A DNA stretch of 64,000 nucleotides from Flavobacterium sp. NG2 (GTDB taxonomy: Bacteria; Bacteroidota; Bacteroidia; Flavobacteriales; Flavobacteriaceae): NCBI RefSeq assembly GCF_034119845.1, contig NZ_CP139420.1, positions 1,528,001 to 1,592,000 on the forward strand, read 5' to 3'. Position numbers and translations under genes: made by a program. This document shows positions 34,878 to 45,000 of the stretch, piece by piece. Every line of letters begins with the position of its first letter. Within the stretch, counting starts at the first letter, position 1. The notes under the pieces are model-generated. The model saw only the letters and a program-made list of their open reading frames with translations, was not told the origin of the DNA and did no database searches.

Positions 34878-37736
34878 ATGATGTCTTTGAAAAAAATAGC
34901 GATTCTATTTGGATTTTTTTGGTCATTAGTCGTAAGTGCGCAAAATGATTTCAATGCTTTTTACAGCACTTATTTAGAAGGCTATAAATCCAATGATTTG
35001 TCAAAAATGAAATCCGGAAGCGAAGGCCTGATGGTTAATTTTTCGGATGAGTTTGCTGGCTTTTATCTGAACTCGTACTATCAAATCCTAAAAGGAGATT
35101 TGAATCAGGCGCAACTAGCCAATACTCAGGCAATGAACATTCAGCCTTTGATATCATATCCCTATTACACACAGGCCTATATTGACTATCTCAATGGCAA
35201 TACAGCAACTGCCATGAAAAATTTAGAATGGGCTGCTCAGTTGTGTACCTTTCCTTCACCCAAAGACATTATTGATGATATCGAAAAAATTGAGGCCATT
35301 ACAAAGAAAGATTTATCGGGACTGAAAAACCAATGGAACTCCTATTACCAAACGAATTTTATTCAGCCTAAAATAAATTCTGCCAATGCTTTAGACCAAT
35401 GCGTAAACGGTATTTTGACTAAGGGACAAAAGTGTGACAATCTGGACGCTCAATTTGCTTATTTTTCGACTTTAAAAAATGCCAATCCGTTATTTCAAAA
35501 AATGCTGCCCTTACTTAAAGCGGTAACGTATTATTACGGAAGAAATACAACAGCCAGCATTAAACAATTTGAAACCTTTATCGAAGGCAGCAAAAACATT
35601 GCTCAATTATACTGGAAAAGAAGTTACGCACTACATTTTTTATCAACCATCAAGAAAAATTCCTTTGACAGCCGTGGGGCTTTGTTGGATATCAATGAAG
35701 CGTTAGTCGATTATTCAAAGTTGCATTTCCCTTCGGTACATCAGGCGTATATGCAAATGCATAAAATTAATGTGATAGGGGATGTAGGCAGTAATGTGGA
35801 GGAAAAAGTTCAAATGGCATATCAATTGGAACAAACCGCTAACAAAATCAACAATGATTATTATAAGGCTCGAGCCTATGGAGTCATTGGCGCTACCAAT
35901 TTTTTTAGTCGTGACCCTGTTGAAAAACAAAAAGCCACAGATTATATTTTGAAAGCCTATAATCTGGCAAAGAAAATACAAGATGACGACTTGTCAAATT
36001 CGGTTAATACTAACTATGCGATGATTAAAGCCAAACAAGGCTTGTTTGCTGAAGCAGTGCGTTTGAACGAAGAGGTAGCTACTAATTATTTGTCAAAAAA
36101 ACAATTTCAAAAAGCGCAAAACAACTACAACAACCTTGGTTTTGTTTTCTACATGCAAAAAGAGTATGCTAATGCGATTGTTCAGTTTGAAAAAAGCATC
36201 GATTTAATTGATAAAGTAAAAAAAGACTTGAATGCCAAGCAAAAGTTGGAATACATGAATGCTGTTTCGGGAACTTTTGAGGCGATGATGATGTGTCTAA
36301 AAGAAACCAATAAGGTGGACAAACTTTTTGAAATGCAAGAAAAAACAAGAAGTGGTTATCTTAAAGAATTGCTCAACATCAATACAAATTTTGCAACGAT
36401 AAAGGATGCTCAGGATATGCTTACCAATGAGGAAGTACTGCTTACTTTTTCGATAGGTCGTCCTGGGGAAATCATTATTACGGCGATTACTAAAAACAAA
36501 GCCGAAATACGCTACAATTATCCTATTGAGAATTTAATTGCTTTAAAAAAGTTTTATACCGATCGCATCAAAAAAGTACCTTCTGAATTGAACAAATACA
36601 TGCAGGATTTTAATGTGGATTACGTCAACGGGAAATTGGTGCGTTATGCAGATAAAAGCAGCAATTACACCAAAGACGATTTTGTTACTTTAGTGCAATG
36701 GACTCGTGATGTTTTAGAAAATTCAGACAAACCCGATTATCAAAAACCACAAGCCGATTTTTTACATTTTTGGTACAATCTCACCTTGCAACCCGTACAA
36801 GATTTGGTTTCACAATACAAAAATGTCATTATTAGTGTGGCTTCGGAGTTGAATTATTTGCCTTTTGAAGCTTTCATTAGTCCCAAAAACCAATACTTTG
36901 TAAGTACTAATAATGTGCGTTATATTCCTAACGTAACCATTTGGAAAAAAATCGCAAACCGCCATTATAGTAATGACCGAAAATCCATTTTGGCTTATGG
37001 AGGCGCACAGTTTCAACCCTCAGGAAATGTAAAAGGAACGGTTCGTAATATGGAAGATTTTTACAAAGTTTCGGATGCGGTGACTAAAAAAATCCAGCAA
37101 GGGAATTACAATCTTAAACCAGAATTGGAAGCCGTAGGTTTTGGTGGTGCCAATTTCTTAGAAGGAACGCTCAAAGAAGTACAATTTATGGCTACGCTGT
37201 CAAAAGATGTTAAGGTGGTAACAGGACTGAATATGAGTGAATCCAACTTTAAAAAAGCCAATCTTTTGGGTGAATTAAAACAATACAAAAACATCCTTAT
37301 TTCTACTCATGGTTTTACTGATGATGTGATACCTGAATTTAGTGGCGTGATGTTTTCGCAACCCAATGGAGGCGATGGCAAAGAAGATACGTTTTTGCTA
37401 GCTCCCGAAATTATGAAACTCAACCTCAATGCTGATATGACGGTTTTGAGTGCATGTAGTACCGCAGTAGGTAAATTGTACGGAGGAGAAGGAATTAATG
37501 GCTTGAATAACGCCTTCTTGATTGCGGGATCCAATAGCACTTTGCTTTCGTTGTGGCCCGTAAATGATGCTAGTACGGCGATAACCATGCAAATGTTGTT
37601 TAAAAAAGTAGTTCAAGAAAATGCCCAAACCAGTGTAGTCTTGAACGATATCAAACGTGCTTTTATCAACGGTGATATAGGTGAAGCAGCCAAATCACCC
37701 AAATATTGGGCGCCTTTTTTATACAACGGGAGATAG
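34878..37736 (+). CDS. exported TPR-CHAT (caspase-like) protein
   Basis: The 952-residue protein has a signal peptide (IAILFGFFWSLVVSAQ, about 6-21). Residues about 25-480 are TPR-like helical repeats (SYPYYTQAYIDYLNGNTATAMKNLEWA, NNYNNLGFVFYMQKEYANAIVQFEKS). The C-terminal part, about 620-952, is a CHAT domain of the caspase clan. The catalytic pair is His811 in ISTHGF and Cys860 in LSACSTAVG, both present. CHAT proteases are known in other contexts to cut partner proteins on a signal. This one is exported, so it would act in the periplasm or outside. It is cotranscribed with a MORN protein under operator site 2. Confidence 0.9.
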   Translation: MMSLKKIAILFGFFWSLVVSAQNDFNAFYSTYLEGYKSNDLSKMKSGSEGLMVNFSDEFAGFYLNSYYQILKGDLNQAQLANTQAMNIQPLISYPYYTQAYIDYLNGNTATAMKNLEWAAQLCTFPSPKDIIDDIEKIEAITKKDLSGLKNQWNSYYQTNFIQPKINSANALDQCVNGILTKGQKCDNLDAQFAYFSTLKNANPLFQKMLPLLKAVTYYYGRNTTASIKQFETFIEGSKNIAQLYWKRSYALHFLSTIKKNSFDSRGALLDINEALVDYSKLHFPSVHQAYMQMHKINVIGDVGSNVEEKVQMAYQLEQTANKINNDYYKARAYGVIGATNFFSRDPVEKQKATDYILKAYNLAKKIQDDDLSNSVNTNYAMIKAKQGLFAEAVRLNEEVATNYLSKKQFQKAQNNYNNLGFVFYMQKEYANAIVQFEKSIDLIDKVKKDLNAKQKLEYMNAVSGTFEAMMMCLKETNKVDKLFEMQEKTRSGYLKELLNINTNFATIKDAQDMLTNEEVLLTFSIGRPGEIIITAITKNKAEIRYNYPIENLIALKKFYTDRIKKVPSELNKYMQDFNVDYVNGKLVRYADKSSNYTKDDFVTLVQWTRDVLENSDKPDYQKPQADFLHFWYNLTLQPVQDLVSQYKNVIISVASELNYLPFEAFISPKNQYFVSTNNVRYIPNVTIWKKIANRHYSNDRKSILAYGGAQFQPSGNVKGTVRNMEDFYKVSDAVTKKIQQGNYNLKPELEAVGFGGANFLEGTLKEVQFMATLSKDVKVVTGLNMSESNFKKANLLGELKQYKNILISTHGFTDDVIPEFSGVMFSQPNGGDGKEDTFLLAPEIMKLNLNADMTVLSACSTAVGKLYGGEGINGLNNAFLIAGSNSTLLSLWPVNDASTAITMQMLFKKVVQENAQTSVVLNDIKRAFINGDIGEAAKSPKYWAPFLYNGR

Positions 37737-37754
37737 TTTTTGGAACCCAAACAA

Positions 37755-37772
37755 ATAGGGCAATTGCCTTAT
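37755..37772 (+). promoter_or_regulatory. shared operator, site 3
   Basis: ATAGGGCAATTGCCTTAT is identical to sites 1 and 2. The TTTG core ends at 37802, exactly 30 nt after it, and ATG 37826 follows 24 bp later. Confidence 0.8.
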
Positions 37773-37825
37773 GGTGTGTGACTTCCTTTTTTTTCAACTT
37801 TGATTGTACTTTAATTTTGATACTT

Positions 37826-39466
37826 ATGAAACGATTTTTTACCCTATTCCTCTTATTCAGTCTCTCTTTGGTTAAGGGACAAAACTTCCCCAAAGTCGTA
37901 TTAAAACATTATGATATTGTGACCAATGATGTCGTTGCAATAAATGAGATTTCCAGTTCTTACAATGGTGTTTCAAAAACATTTGGTGTTGAAAGAAAGA
38001 CAGCGTACGAATTTGATGCAAACGGGTACAATACGGCGATTAAATATCCTTCGAGTGATTCCAAAACAATTATTTCGTATGATAAAAAATACACCCAACA
38101 AACCAAACAAATTAATGATAAAAAATATGTTGAATACCTAATCGTAACTCCAGAACGTTATTATATTATGCCCACAAATGACGTGGAGAAAAACAGCGAT
38201 GGTTCTGTCAAGAAAATAACGTATAAGGATTTGACTAACAAAAAAGATTTCGATTATAATTTTAGTTATAAGGGAGGTATTACAACCATTACGTCAACAG
38301 GTAGTTTTAATTTGACTCAACGGTTTTCTTCTGATGGATTAATGCTTTCGGAAGCCACGGATTTATTAAATACGTATTGTTTTTATAATAATCCAAAGAC
38401 TAAATTGCTCTCTCAAAAAATATCAAAATTAAATAAAGGCGGTTCGGATATTTATTATGTATCGCTATATGAATACGATACACAAGGCAATTGGATAGTA
38501 CGTTATAACTTTTCGACGATTCCTACGTATGGAACAATGGGGAATTTGATACAGTCGGTTACCGTTAGGGAATTGTTTTATAAAAAAGACAATAAGACCG
38601 GCTATACGACCATACCTGAAAATATTAAAAATAAGGCTATCAATCTTCGAACGAGCATTTCGGTTACTAAATTAGAGACTAATAATTACGAGAGTTTTCC
38701 AGTTTATATTGATTTTGATAAAAATCTTAACTCTCAAGCAAGTCTTAGCAATCCAAGTACACCTAGTAGTCCAAGTACACCAAACTCTCCACAACCCATG
38801 AGTGTGGATGTAAAATGTAGAGGGAATTGCCAAGATGGTTGGGGAACCTATACGTATGACAATGGTTATTATGACGGTTTTTGGAAAAACGGCCAAAAAA
38901 ACGGCTACGGTCTATATTCGTGGAATACAGGAGCTAAATATTTTGGAAACTGGGAAAACAATCAAATGTCGGGTTATGGTGAAACGATATTAAGTAACGG
39001 TGACCTTCATTTTGGGTTATACAAAAACAACAAATATGATGGGGCAGGAGTGTTCTTTAACAAAGAAAAAAACAAATACGAACACAACATTTACCAAGAG
39101 GGAAATTTTCTAAAAACAGCGGGTTATATAACCATTCCAGGCGCAACTACAGGTTGTACAGCAGGACAGTGTTATAATGGTTATGGACGCTATGTATTTC
39201 CAAATGGCGATCAATACTACGGACTTTTTGTAAATGGAGCGATGCATGTAGGAAGTTTTATTTTTAAAAATGGAGATGTTTACATGGGCGAATTCAATGA
39301 TAAAAATCAATTCTCAGGCTACGGATTTTATAAATTCAAAGAATCTGGTGATTTCTATCGAGGCAATTGGGCTGCTGGTAAATATGATGGTTGTGGTTAC
39401 GGTTTTTTTAACAAACAAACGAGCCGTGGCGAATTTAAAAATGGGGTTTTGGTAAACAAAATGTGA
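37826..39466 (+). CDS. exported MORN-repeat protein (long)
   Basis: I start at ATG 37826 (MKRFFTLFLLFSLSLVKGQ), which gives a clean signal peptide and lies after the operator. The frame runs further up but overlaps the TPR-CHAT gene. The 546-residue protein has an N-terminal beta-rich region with YD-like units (about 25-330), a Ser/Pro-rich linker (SNPSTPSSPSTPNSPQP), and then at least eight MORN repeats to the end (YYDGFWKNGQKNGYGLYSW, YFGNWENNQMSGYGE, YYGLFVNGAMHVGSF, YRGNWAAGKYDGCGYGFF). Two Cys pairs lie in CRGNCQDGWG and CTAGQCYNGYG. It heads the operon that ends with the response regulator. Confidence 0.85.
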   Translation: MKRFFTLFLLFSLSLVKGQNFPKVVLKHYDIVTNDVVAINEISSSYNGVSKTFGVERKTAYEFDANGYNTAIKYPSSDSKTIISYDKKYTQQTKQINDKKYVEYLIVTPERYYIMPTNDVEKNSDGSVKKITYKDLTNKKDFDYNFSYKGGITTITSTGSFNLTQRFSSDGLMLSEATDLLNTYCFYNNPKTKLLSQKISKLNKGGSDIYYVSLYEYDTQGNWIVRYNFSTIPTYGTMGNLIQSVTVRELFYKKDNKTGYTTIPENIKNKAINLRTSISVTKLETNNYESFPVYIDFDKNLNSQASLSNPSTPSSPSTPNSPQPMSVDVKCRGNCQDGWGTYTYDNGYYDGFWKNGQKNGYGLYSWNTGAKYFGNWENNQMSGYGETILSNGDLHFGLYKNNKYDGAGVFFNKEKNKYEHNIYQEGNFLKTAGYITIPGATTGCTAGQCYNGYGRYVFPNGDQYYGLFVNGAMHVGSFIFKNGDVYMGEFNDKNQFSGYGFYKFKESGDFYRGNWAAGKYDGCGYGFFNKQTSRGEFKNGVLVNKM

Positions 39467-39473
39467 TCAGACC

Positions 39474-40211
39474 ATGGGGGAACTTAGTAAAATAGTGGCG
39501 GTTTTACCTTCCTATCAAGGAGTGTATTGGAATGCCCTGTTTTTAATAGTGTTGTTGTTTCTTGGAAAAGCGAATCCTATGGCCATTGTTTTTGCGTATG
39601 TGTTAGAGACGATTATCATAGGTGTGTTTCATGTAGGAAAACTGATTTTAATCCTCCGTAACAATCCTTTGGAGAAAACACAATCTGCGATTACGTCTTA
39701 TTTCACAATTCCTTTCTTTTTACTCCATTATGGTTTTTTTGTAGCTATTCAAAGTGTTTTTATTTATATCGGTTTTGCAATCAAAGACGAACGCTTTTCA
39801 ACCTCGTTGCAAGCGAGTAACTTTCTTTCTATTCTATCGTTAGAAGGATTTTATTGGGTGTTCCTTTCCTTGATAGCAACTCATTCGATACAGTTTTATT
39901 TCCATTTTTATAAAAATAAAAAATACAATGAGTATAGTTTGAATCGGTATTTTATGAAACCTTATTTGCGGATTTTCATTCAGCAATTTTTAGCCATTAT
40001 ACCGTTCTTCTTTTTGATTGTTTATGACCATGTGGGAATAATAGCGGCTTTGTTGCTCATTGGGATGCGAACATTTCTAGATGTTTATCTTAGTGAATTA
40101 GCACGTCATCCAGAGAAATTAAATAAGGTAGCGCGCTCTTTGATGAAAACCAATAAACCCGAAGAATTACCCGAAATCAAAAAAACATTGCAGGTTTTTT
40201 TGGAAGACTAA
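39474..40211 (+). CDS. DUF6498-like integral membrane protein
   Basis: The 245-residue protein has about six membrane helices. NALFLIVLLFLGKANPMAIVFAYVLETIIIGVFHVGKLILI near the start matches the pattern of DUF6498 (hydrophobic helix, then W/Y-x-L-E-x-x-x-x-G-x-F-x-x-x-K). A second polar loop (RNNPLEKTQSAITSYFTIPFFLLHYGFF) and the C-terminal cytosolic tail are also present. It lies 7 bp after the MORN gene, in the operon ending with the response regulator. The function of this family is unknown. Confidence 0.65.
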   Translation: MGELSKIVAVLPSYQGVYWNALFLIVLLFLGKANPMAIVFAYVLETIIIGVFHVGKLILILRNNPLEKTQSAITSYFTIPFFLLHYGFFVAIQSVFIYIGFAIKDERFSTSLQASNFLSILSLEGFYWVFLSLIATHSIQFYFHFYKNKKYNEYSLNRYFMKPYLRIFIQQFLAIIPFFFLIVYDHVGIIAALLLIGMRTFLDVYLSELARHPEKLNKVARSLMKTNKPEELPEIKKTLQVFLED

Positions 40212-40236
40212 AATGAAAGCAAAACAAGGATGAAAG

Positions 40237-40497
40237 ATGAGTGTATTGTTAATTTTATTATTTTTAGTAGGTTTGGTACTAGTAATGTGTTGCATCCAAG
40301 CCATCGCTAAGTCCAAAAAAGAACACCAAGTTTTGATGGAACAAATTGAGGATCAATTAGGACTTCAAAAAGAAACCCAGCAGGATTTGCAAAAGAACGC
40401 AAAACAAGATTGGGTGTCGATGATTTATTTTAAGTTAAAAATCATCCAACAACAAGTATATTTACTATCGGAAATTTCTAAAGAAAGGGAACCATGA
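40237..40497 (+). CDS. small membrane protein with coiled coil, overlaps the response regulator
   Basis: The 86-residue protein has one N-terminal helix (LLILLFLVGLVLVMCCIQAIA, about 4-24) and a Gln/Lys/Glu-rich coiled coil after it. Its last four bases overlap the start of the response regulator (ATGA), so the two are translationally coupled. Such small coiled-coil proteins can tether or tune a partner at the membrane. Here that partner would be the regulator or the kinases (inference). Confidence 0.7.
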   Translation: MSVLLILLFLVGLVLVMCCIQAIAKSKKEHQVLMEQIEDQLGLQKETQQDLQKNAKQDWVSMIYFKLKIIQQQVYLLSEISKEREP

Positions 40498-41135
40498 AAA
40501 TAGCCATTATAGATGATAATCACTTTTTAATTCAGTCAGTCAAAGAAAAATTATCTTTTTTTGAAGAAGTAGAAATCAAATTTACAGCTTGTGATGGGAA
40601 TGATTTGATGGAAAAATTAGAGAACCACTACCATCTCGATGTGTTGTTAATGGATATCGAAATGCCCGTGATGAATGGAATCGAGGCTACCTTGTTAGTC
40701 AAACAAAAGTATCCTCATATCAAAATTATCATGCTCACCGTTTTTGATAACGACGAAAATATATTTAATGCCATAAAAGCGGGTGCCGATGGCTATTTGT
40801 TGAAAGATGTAAACCCTCATACCTTGTTCAACGGAATCGTGGAGACTTTAAATGGTGGTGCTGCCATGAATCCTTCAATCGCGATGAAAACACTAAAACT
40901 CTTGCGCAATCCAGTGGATTTTAATCTTGATAATCCAGAAGATTTTAATCTTACCGCTAGAGAAATCGATGTTTTAGAACAACTAGCTCAAGGATTAAGT
41001 TATACCGTTATTGCGCAAAATATGTTTTTGTCGCCATCGACCATTCGCAAACACATTGAAAATATTTATAGCAAATTACAAGTGCATTCTAAACTAGAAG
41101 CCGTTCAAAAAGCCCAACGAAATAATTTGATTTGA
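40494..41135 (+). CDS. NarL/FixJ-family response regulator
   Basis: The 213-residue protein has a receiver domain (acid pocket IIDDN, phospho-acceptor Asp54 in LLMDIEMPVMNG, conserved Thr in MLTVFDND, Lys in LLKDVNP) and a C-terminal LuxR-type helix-turn-helix (about 148-213, LTAREIDVLEQLAQGLSYTVIAQNMFLSPSTIRKHIENIYSKL). It closes the operon that begins at operator site 3, so autoregulation is likely. It is the best candidate to bind ATAGGGCAATTGCCTTAT, since it is the only regulator in the island. Two HisKA_3-type kinases (26300 and 29948) are possible donors. Confidence 0.95.
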   Translation: MKIAIIDDNHFLIQSVKEKLSFFEEVEIKFTACDGNDLMEKLENHYHLDVLLMDIEMPVMNGIEATLLVKQKYPHIKIIMLTVFDNDENIFNAIKAGADGYLLKDVNPHTLFNGIVETLNGGAAMNPSIAMKTLKLLRNPVDFNLDNPEDFNLTAREIDVLEQLAQGLSYTVIAQNMFLSPSTIRKHIENIYSKLQVHSKLEAVQKAQRNNLI

Positions 41136-41183
41136 GTTAAAACTATAACGCCACTTTTTATATCTTCGTTCAAAAATTAAGAT

Positions 41184-41825
41184 ATGGCTTATACTTCTAA
41201 ACTGGCAGAATTTAGAAAATGGTTTACCATCCTGCTTTTGGCATTGGTTTTGTTTTTTGGCTATCAATATTTTTCGAAAAAAGACAATAGTTCTACTATA
41301 GAATACGATACAGCACTAATCCAGTCCCAAATTAAAAATGTCGCGAAACTGGTAGTTACCGAAGGACATTTCTCCGAGGTACTTACCTATAAAGACCAAC
41401 GCAAAACCTATATTCCAGGGCTTACTTTTGATAAAAAAGCATTGGTGGTTGTCAATGCTGAAGTGACTGTTGCTTTTGATATGAGTCAATTAACCTATGA
41501 TATTGATGCCGAAAATAAAACTTTGACATTGACAAATATTCCTGAGGAAGAGATCAAAATCTATCCCGAACTTAAATATTACGATGTCGAGTCTAGCCGA
41601 TTCAATGAATTTACAGGTAGTGATTATAATAAAGTTGCTAAAATTGCCAAAGCTAATATTGCTAAGAAAATCGAAAAATCAACACTTAAATCCAATGCCA
41701 AAAACCGATTAATCTCTGAACTTTCAAAATTATTGATTGTCACGAAGTCTATGGGGTGGAAATTAGAGTATCAAGGTAAGATAGTTGAAAATGAAAGTGA
41801 CTTGACTCAAAAAGTGAAATTATAA
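41184..41825 (+). CDS. DUF4230-domain protein
   Basis: The 213-residue protein has one N-terminal membrane helix (about 13-29), then a DUF4230 domain (SQIKNVAKLVVTEGHFSEVLTYKDQRK...FDKKALVVVNAEVTVAFDMSQLTYDIDAENKTLTLTNIPEEEIKIYPELKYYDVESSRFN). Its role is not known. It lacks the shared operator. A weak -7 match (TATCTTCG) at 41161-41168 lies just before the gene, which suggests a separate promoter from the regulator operon. Confidence 0.85.
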   Translation: MAYTSKLAEFRKWFTILLLALVLFFGYQYFSKKDNSSTIEYDTALIQSQIKNVAKLVVTEGHFSEVLTYKDQRKTYIPGLTFDKKALVVVNAEVTVAFDMSQLTYDIDAENKTLTLTNIPEEEIKIYPELKYYDVESSRFNEFTGSDYNKVAKIAKANIAKKIEKSTLKSNAKNRLISELSKLLIVTKSMGWKLEYQGKIVENESDLTQKVKL

Positions 41826-41833
41826 TAGTAGAG

Positions 41834-41858
41834 AAAGAGGAATTATCCTCTTTTTTTA
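41834..41858 (+). terminator. terminator after the DUF4230 gene
   Basis: AAAGAGGA and TCCTCTTT pair around ATTA and run into seven T. Confidence 0.75.
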
Positions 41859-42000
41859 TGCTTTCTAGTTAAATGAGTAGCTAGTAGTCATTCAAATTTT
41901 AAAACATTTAAAAAAAATCATGTAAGAAGAAGTCTTTAATTTTATAGGAGATTTGTAAATTAAGGGATTCTAAGGCAAAATGATAAGCTATTGATGTTAT

Positions 42001-45000
42001 ATGAACAGTAAATTAACTTCTTATTTTAAAAAAATATTGCGAGTATTGTTTTGGTCTGCCCTTACAATAGTGGCTCTTTTGTTGTTATTAATAGGATTAA
42101 TCCAAGTTCCAGCTGTTCAGAATTTTGCAAAAGACAAGGCTATTACTTTTTTGAATAACAAAATAAAAACAAAAAGTAGTCTAGATAAAATTGCGATAAG
42201 TTTTCCCAAAAACATAGTTCTTGAAGGGTTTTATTTTGAAGATCAAAAAAAAGACACCTTACTGGCAGGAAAACGCTTGGAAGTAGATATCGATTTGTTT
42301 AAAATTTTGAACAACCAAATTGAAATTAATTCGGTTGCATTGGAAGGAGTTACCGCTTCGATTTCTAGAGACAAGGATTCCATTTTTAATTTTGATTACA
42401 TCATCAAAGCTTTCGAGTCGCCTGATCCGAAAGATCCGAATAGCAAACCTTATGTCATATCAGTAGTTGATGTTGATTTAAAAAACATTCGTTTTAATTT
42501 TAAAGATGCTGTATCTAAGAATGACATTCGATTTAATTTGGAACATTTCAATACCGAGTTCAAAGCCTTCGATTTAAATAAAATGAACTTTGATATTCCA
42601 ACAATTGAGTTGAGTGGTGCCAACCTTATTTTGAATCAAGATAGCTTGGATAAGGTAAAAGACATGGTTGTTACTAAAAAAGTTGAGGATAAAACTTCGA
42701 CCACTGATTTGAGTTTGAAACTTAATAAAATCAAGCTTTCCAAAATCACTGTTCTTTACGATGATAAAGAGGGGAAATTGAAAACGAGTTTGAATCTTGG
42801 AGATTTGAAAGCGTTAATCAATGAATTTGATTTAAAAAAACAACTTGTGGACTTAGATTCGTTTGAAGTGCACAACTTGAAAGGGAATTTGGTATTGGGT
42901 AAAAAAGATAAAAAGCAATCTTCTGTAGCCGATGCGACTACAACAAATTCAAATAATTGGAAAGTACGTTTAAAGAATTTAGATTTAGAAAATATAGCTT
43001 TCAAATTTGATGATATGCAATCCAAACCGATAGCAAAGGGAATGGATTATAGTCATTTAGACCTAACAAATCTAAATGCAAAAGCAACAAAAATTAAGTA
43101 TAGCAGGGATACGATTTCGGGAGGAATACAATCTTTGACTGTAAATGAAAAAAGCGGTTTGGCTATTCAACGTCTAGAAACGGAGTTTTTTCATGGTTCG
43201 AAACAAGCTTATCTTACGGGCTTGTATCTAAAATCACCTCAAACGTTGTTGAAGAACAAAATCAAATTAGCCTATGCTTCGGTTGATAATCTTTCGAAAA
43301 AAATAGGAGAAACTACGATTGATGCCCATTTAGAAAAGTCCAAAATAGGGTTTAAAGATATTCTGCTTTTCGCACCAGACCTTCAGAAGAATGAGCCTTT
43401 TTTGTCGAATCCAAATGCTGTTTTGTCGATTCATTCGCAAATCAAAGGAAAAGTAAATAATTTGACGATTCCTTATTTTCAGTTACAAGGCTTTGGTGAA
43501 ACTAAACTGGATATTTCAGGCAAAATAAAAGGATTGCCCGAGTTCGAAAAATCATCTTTTGATTTGAATATAAAAGACCTAACCACGACTTCAAAAGATA
43601 TTAATGCTTTAGTGCCAAAAGGGACTTTGCCAAAAACGATTCATTTGCCAAAACAATTAGCGGCTAAAGGAACTTTCAACGGAACCGTCAATAATTTTAA
43701 AACGAAATTAGCGCTAAATAGTAGTTACGGAAAAGCGGATATTGATGCTTTACTTGACCAACGAATTAAAAATAAGGAACGTTACGATGCGAAAGTGGCT
43801 TTTGATAATTTTGATTTGGGGAAACTCATTCAAAATGATTCTATTGGAAAAATTACGGTTAATGGAACTGCAAAAGGAACAGGATTTGATCCAAAAACAG
43901 CCAACGCACAACTGAAGGTACTACTTAAAAAAGCCAGTTTCAATAAATATAACTACACCAATATTAATCTTGATAGTGAAATTGCAAATGGTGATTTTAA
44001 ACTGAAAAGCAAAAGTGATGATCCTAATCTCAAATACCAGTTGGCTGCCGAGGGTGGTTTTGATGGTAAATATCCTTCGGTTAATTTAAAATTGAATCTC
44101 GATATCGCTGATTTAGAAAAATTAAATTTACATGCGGGGACATTTAAACTTCGCGGAACTATTGCTGGAAACATCACCAATAGTAATCCTGATCAATTGA
44201 ACGGAAAAGTAATCGGTTCGAACATTCAAATTTTAAAAGCAGCCGAGCCAATGATTTTGGATAACGTTGAAATTATTGCTTTTGCGAATGCACAAAAAAA
44301 TAATATTACTGTAAAATCACCATTCCTTAAAGCAGAGATAGACGGGAAGTACCAATTGACAACTCTTGCGGATGCGATACAACATTCGATTTCAAAATAC
44401 ATAGATGTTCAAGGGGTAAAGAAAACGAAACCTTCAAACCAACAGTTAACCTTTAAAGTAGATGTACAAAACGATCCTATTTTGTATGAATTGATTCCAG
44501 GTCTAACCGGCTTAGAGACTATTACTATTACGGGTAAATACAATTCGCAAGGTGATAGTTTAGCGATAAAAGGAACTATTCCAAGGATTGTTTATGCTGA
44601 TAATACATTTGCAAATGGTGTTATCCATGTAGAAACAGTAGAGAATGCATTGGATTATACACTTTCGATAGGTACGGTTGAAAACAGTGAATTCAAATTA
44701 GCAACCACGACTTTGTCAGGTAAAGCCAAAGACAATAAATTGGATTATGCTTTGCAAATTCAAGACAATGCTCAAAAAGAACAATATTATATCGCTGGAG
44801 ATTTATCATCGGCTGAAGGTAAAAATAGTGTGAAGTTGGATGTTGATAAACTAAAATTAAACTATGATTCCTGGAAAGTTCACCCTGAAAACAAGATAGT
44901 GTTTGGAAATAATTCTTTGTATATCAATAAAATGGAATTAAGTAATGCATCGGATATGCTTAAAGTACAGTCGAAGTCTACACAAGATAATGCGCCATTA

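Noticed and set aside
37706..37825. A start of the long MORN gene inside the TPR-CHAT gene
   Set aside because: The operator and -7 core lie after it, and the signal peptide begins at 37826.
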